Shown here: positions 5,733-8,044 of the stretch, one piece after another
How the letters are laid out: each line of letters starts with the position of its first letter
Position numbering within the stretch: the first letter of the stretch is position 1
Assembly (NCBI GenBank): GCA_001796935.1
Contig: MGNX01000103.1
Span: 39,809-47,852, forward strand
DNA from: Chloroflexi bacterium RBG_16_60_22
Lineage (GTDB): Bacteria; Chloroflexota; Dehalococcoidia; Dehalococcoidales; RBG-16-60-22
Direction: 5' to 3'
Length of the DNA stretch: 8,044 bases
The notes under the pieces: generated by a model
Seen by the model: the letters and a program-made list of their open reading frames with translations, nothing else
Told to the model about the DNA's origin: nothing
Databases searched by the model: none
Position numbers and translations under genes: made by a program

Positions 5733-5873
5733 ATGAACCTTTTAAAATTTGCCGTGGAGAAACAGCGCTGGGACCTGGCGGCCTACGCCATCGTCCTGGC
5801 GACGGTCAGGGTATTGAGTAAAGGAGTACCGGATGGCGGAAAAAGGCGGAAAAAGAGGCGCACCGAAGGGTAA
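5733..5873 (+). CDS. Small basic protein (46 aa) preceding the terminase genes
   Basis: An ATG at 5733 has a strong ribosome-binding site (GGAGGGG, about 5 nt away). The frame encodes 46 residues. The N-terminal half (MNLLKFAVEKQRWDLAAYAI) looks like an amphipathic helix, followed by VLATVRVL and then a very basic C-terminus, DGGKRRKKRRTEG. I recall similar short proteins (a W-[DE]-L-A-A segment followed by a Gly/Lys/Arg-rich tail) encoded just before HGFYS-type genes in Dehalococcoidia, but that is memory, not a search. The last 41 nt overlap the next gene in another frame, so the two are probably translationally coupled. The basic tail suggests nucleic-acid binding. No function can be assigned. 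Without the strong start signal and context it would be easy to dismiss on size. Confidence 0.62.
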   Translation: MNLLKFAVEKQRWDLAAYAIVLATVRVLSKGVPDGGKRRKKRRTEG

Positions 5874-6201
5874 CCAGTACGCCCGCAAGCACGGGTTCTA
5901 TTCCCGCGTGCTGGACGAGTCCGAGCAGCTCGACTTCGCGCAGGCGACATGTGTCGAGGGGATTGACGACGAGATTGCCCTGCTCCGGGTCAAGATAAAG
6001 TCGCTGGTGGCCCACGACCCGGACAATATTGATTTGATTATGAAGGCCATCAATACCCTGGCGAGGATGGTCAGCACCAAGTACAACCTCAGCAAGAAGG
6101 ACAAGAAGGGACTCAAGGAGGCCATCGGCACGGTCCTGCGGGACGTCGCTTTGCCGCTGGGTATCAGCATCGGAGCCACCATTGACAAGAGAATCGGCTG
6201 A
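5833..6201 (+). CDS. HGFYS-motif protein, candidate small terminase subunit
   Basis: This 122-residue protein begins with a flexible basic segment, GGKRGAPKGNQYARKHGFYS (residues 5-24). That 'APKGN.NA.KHGFYS' style of N-terminus is common in phage proteins encoded directly before large terminases, which supports a DNA-recognition role in packaging. The middle (about 28-100) is helical and charged, with MKAINTLARMV and KYNLSKKDKKGLKEAI segments; the C-terminus is more hydrophobic (VALPLGISIGATI). AAGGAG lies 6 nt before the ATG, a strong signal. The gene overlaps the 46-aa ORF by 41 nt and the terminase by 20 nt. The small-subunit role is inferred from position, size and the N-terminal motif; I do not see a recognisable helix-turn-helix. 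Alternatively it is an unrelated accessory protein of the same module. Confidence 0.78.
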   Translation: MAEKGGKRGAPKGNQYARKHGFYSRVLDESEQLDFAQATCVEGIDDEIALLRVKIKSLVAHDPDNIDLIMKAINTLARMVSTKYNLSKKDKKGLKEAIGTVLRDVALPLGISIGATIDKRIG

Positions 6202-7582
6202 GGCCGGGCTTTCCCGGCGCCGGCTGCGCCCTTACCAGCGGGAGGTGGCGGTGGCGGTGCTGCAGAGTGTCTTCGGGGGGAAAGGCCTGACCTTCTCCGT
6301 GGAAATCGCCCGGCAGGGCGGCAAGAACGAGCTCTCGGCGCAGCTGGAGCTCCTGCTGCTGACCCTCTACATGGGAGAGCCCAGGAACCTGATAAAGTGC
6401 TCGCCCACCTTCAAGCCGCAGACGGTTATCTCCATGATGCGGCTGAAAGACCGGCTTAACGACGCCGGCTTCAACGGCATCTGGACGGCCGAGCTCGGCT
6501 ACATCGTCCGGCTGGGGAACGCCCGGGCCATCTTCCTCTCGGCAGACGAGTCGGCCAACGTCGTCGGTAACACCGCCCATATCCTCCTGGAGATTGACGA
6601 ATCGCAGGACGTCAGTCAGGACAAGTACACCAAGGAGTTCAAGCCGATGGGGGCGACCACCAACGTCACCACCGTCCACTACGGCACCACCTGGGACAGC
6701 GCCACTCTGCTGGAAGAGGTAAAGCAGGCCAATCTGGAGATGGAGCGTAAGGACGGCGTCCGGCGGCACTTCCGCTACGACTGGGAGGAGGTGGCCCGGC
6801 ATAACCCGGACTACCTGGCTTATGTCCAGGGGGAAAGGGAGAGGCTGGGGGAAAACCACCCCCTTTTCCTGACCCAGTACCGCCTGCTGCCGATTCACGG
6901 CGGGGGCGGTTTCCTGAATGAGCAGCAGCGGGCCCAGCTGCAGGGGGAGCACGCCCGGGAGCGGCGGGGGGAGAAGGGCCGTGTATACGTGGCCGGCATC
7001 GACCTGGCTGGTGAGGCCGAGGAGGGTGAGGGCGACTCCCTGCGGGGGCTCCGGCCACGCCGCGATTCTACCGTGGTGACGGTCGGGGAGCTGGACTTTC
7101 CCGGCGGTGACGACGTTCTCCGGCAGCCGCGCGTCAAAGTTATCGAGCACTACCGGTGGACGGGTAAGAAGCACACCGACCTGTATGTTCAACTGGTGGA
7201 CATTTTGAAGAACGTCTGGCGCTGCCGCCGGGTGGTGGTCGACGCCACCGGGGTGGGGGAGCCGGTAAGCTCCTTCCTCCGGCAGGCGCTGGGCTCCCGC
7301 GTGGTGCCGTTTACCTTCACCCAGAAAGCGAAGTCCGAGCTGGGCTTCAGCCTGCTGGCGGCCGTCAACTCCGGCCGGCTGAAGATGTACCGGGCGGACG
7401 GCTCGGCGGAGTACCGCGAGTTCTGGCGGGAGATGGAGCTGGCGAGGAGCCAGTACCGCCCCAGCCAGACGATGAACTTTTACGTGGACCCCTCCCGCGG
7501 CCACGACGACTTTCTGATGAGCCTGGCGCTGCTGGTGGAGGCGGCGGGCAAGTGTACGCCGCGGGGGGCGCGGGGAAACTGA
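6182..7582 (+). CDS. Phage terminase large subunit (ATPase plus RNase H-like nuclease)
   Basis: TerL is the motor that cuts concatemeric viral DNA and pumps it into a procapsid. The 466 residues contain both domains. In the ATPase, the Walker A variant is EIARQGGKNE (41-50), Walker B is ILLEIDESQD (134-143) with Asp139-Glu140, and the coupling motif is HYGTTWDS (166-173). The nuclease shows GIDLAG (272-277, Asp274), DSTVV (295-299), VVVDATGVGEP (351-361, Asp354) and GHDDFLMSLAL (440-450), consistent with the acidic metal-binding set. An 18-residue acidic-then-basic loop separates Asp274 from DST. The start is a TTG with GGAG 6 nt upstream, inside the end of the preceding gene; no ATG lies before the conserved RPYQREV (16-22). 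No portal gene follows, which is odd for a prophage. It appears intact, so decay is not obvious. Confidence 0.92.
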   Translation: MTRESAEAGLSRRRLRPYQREVAVAVLQSVFGGKGLTFSVEIARQGGKNELSAQLELLLLTLYMGEPRNLIKCSPTFKPQTVISMMRLKDRLNDAGFNGIWTAELGYIVRLGNARAIFLSADESANVVGNTAHILLEIDESQDVSQDKYTKEFKPMGATTNVTTVHYGTTWDSATLLEEVKQANLEMERKDGVRRHFRYDWEEVARHNPDYLAYVQGERERLGENHPLFLTQYRLLPIHGGGGFLNEQQRAQLQGEHARERRGEKGRVYVAGIDLAGEAEEGEGDSLRGLRPRRDSTVVTVGELDFPGGDDVLRQPRVKVIEHYRWTGKKHTDLYVQLVDILKNVWRCRRVVVDATGVGEPVSSFLRQALGSRVVPFTFTQKAKSELGFSLLAAVNSGRLKMYRADGSAEYREFWREMELARSQYRPSQTMNFYVDPSRGHDDFLMSLALLVEAAGKCTPRGARGN

Positions 7583-7597
7583 GGGGAAATTGAGGAG

Positions 7598-7637
7598 CCC
7601 CCTCTCCTCCGGGAGGCAGGGTCCGGAGGAGAGGGGG
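7598..7637. terminator. Perfect 15-bp inverted repeat between convergent genes
   Basis: The arms CCCCCTCTCCTCCGG (7598-7612) and CCGGAGGAGAGGGGG (7623-7637) pair perfectly around a 10-nt loop. It lies 16 nt after the terminase stop and 38 nt beyond the stop of the convergent fibronectin-III gene, so it could stop transcription from both sides. Neither side has a clear U-run, so it may instead be a dispersed hairpin repeat or an mRNA 3'-end stabiliser. The pairing is seen directly; termination is inferred. Confidence 0.6.
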
Positions 7638-7675
7638 GAAGCAAAGGGGGTGGGGTAAAAGAAGGCGGTATTATG

Positions 7676-8044
7676 CTAGTAAGACCAGGCAGCCCTCCGG
7701 CCGAGCCAGTAGCCGATGAGGAAGATAAACACGGCACCGATTCCGAGGATAGTGTACAGCGGCCAGCCACTGAAGGAAAACGGTGCGGCGATGGAGAACT
7801 TGCCGGCGCCGGTCCACTCGCTGGCGTTGGAGGCGCCGTCCACGGCCCTGACTCTCCAGAAGTAGCTGGTTTCCTCGCCGGCCAGCTTCAGCTCCTCCGC
7901 CTCGGTCAGCACGTAAGTGGACTTCTCAAGGTCGGTCTTTTCCAGGACGATGTCTTTTTCGCCGAAGTCGTTGTCGGTGGCTATCTGCAGGGTATAAATT
8001 ACCGGACGGCTGTCATCAGTAACGTCTTCCCAGTCGAACGTTAC
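7676..8044 (-). CDS. Fibronectin type III surface protein with C-terminal membrane anchor (N-terminus beyond right edge)
   Basis: The frame is open from the right edge to a TAG at 7676, giving 122 residues of the C-terminus. Residues of the form VTFDWEDVTD...YTLQIATDNDF...YFWRVRAVDGASNASEW...GKFSI make one fibronectin type III domain, with the usual early W and late YFWRVRA strand. A proline/glycine linker (APFSFSGWP) then leads to a hydrophobic helix (about 20 residues, LYTILGIGAVFIFLIGYWLG) and a short RRAAWSY tail. Topology is therefore extracellular beads anchored by one C-terminal helix with Arg-Arg inside. Such proteins usually carry further Ig-like, FnIII or LamG domains upstream, outside this window. 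The role is probably adhesion or surface display, but the sequence gives no ligand. It converges on the terminase gene across a strong hairpin. Confidence 0.85.
   Translation of the reverse strand, partial: VTFDWEDVTDDSRPVIYTLQIATDNDFGEKDIVLEKTDLEKSTYVLTEAEELKLAGEETSYFWRVRAVDGASNASEWTGAGKFSIAAPFSFSGWPLYTILGIGAVFIFLIGYWLGRRAAWSY

Noticed and set aside
6164..7504. 446-aa minus-strand open frame opposite TerL
   Set aside because: It is low-complexity, rich in Pro, Val, Leu and Gln, has no motifs and is antisense to an intact terminase.

Overview
The window is GC-rich bacterial chromosome with densely packed genes. The most likely source is an uncultured or little-studied member of the Dehalococcoidia (Chloroflexota). 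This is an inference from the style of the gene set: a small basic ORF followed by an 'HGFYS' terminase-like protein and TerL, a fibronectin-type-III protein ending in a membrane helix and Arg-Arg tail, a CATTGCGAG-type palindromic repeat, and a type A RNase P RNA. No rRNA or other decisive taxonomic marker is present.

Positions 1-5615 are read on the minus strand. In transcription order (right to left) they hold a coiled-coil/C4 zinc-ribbon protein, a short RNase HI, the RNase P RNA (rnpB) with its own good promoter, an S41 carboxy-terminal processing protease with a PDZ domain, a macro-domain protein, a class I-beta DAHP synthase (first step of the shikimate pathway), a palindromic intergenic repeat, a CvpA-family membrane protein, and a DUF4389-type membrane protein that runs off the left edge. 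Spacing is tight: the zinc-ribbon stop sits inside the RNase HI ribosome-binding site, protease and macro genes abut or overlap by ATGA, and the macro stop is 4 nt from the aroF start. These genes look like one or two housekeeping transcripts joining RNA processing, envelope proteolysis and aromatic synthesis, with extra promoters before rnpB, cvpA and the DUF4389 gene.

Positions 5616-5732 form a divergent intergenic region with promoter-like elements and a GGAAC/GTTCC inverted repeat. From 5733 to 7582 the plus strand carries three overlapping genes, each shifted one frame from the previous: a 46-aa basic ORF, a 122-aa 'HGFYS' protein in the small-terminase position, and a complete two-domain large terminase. 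No portal, protease or capsid gene follows. The set ends at a perfect 15-bp inverted repeat (7598-7637), after which a convergent minus-strand gene begins, so this looks like a free-standing DNA-packaging module. It is the most unusual part of the window.

Positions 7676-8044 hold the C-terminal end of a minus-strand surface protein: a fibronectin-III domain, one transmembrane helix and a short basic tail. I saw no tRNA, CRISPR array, insertion sequence or resistance gene.
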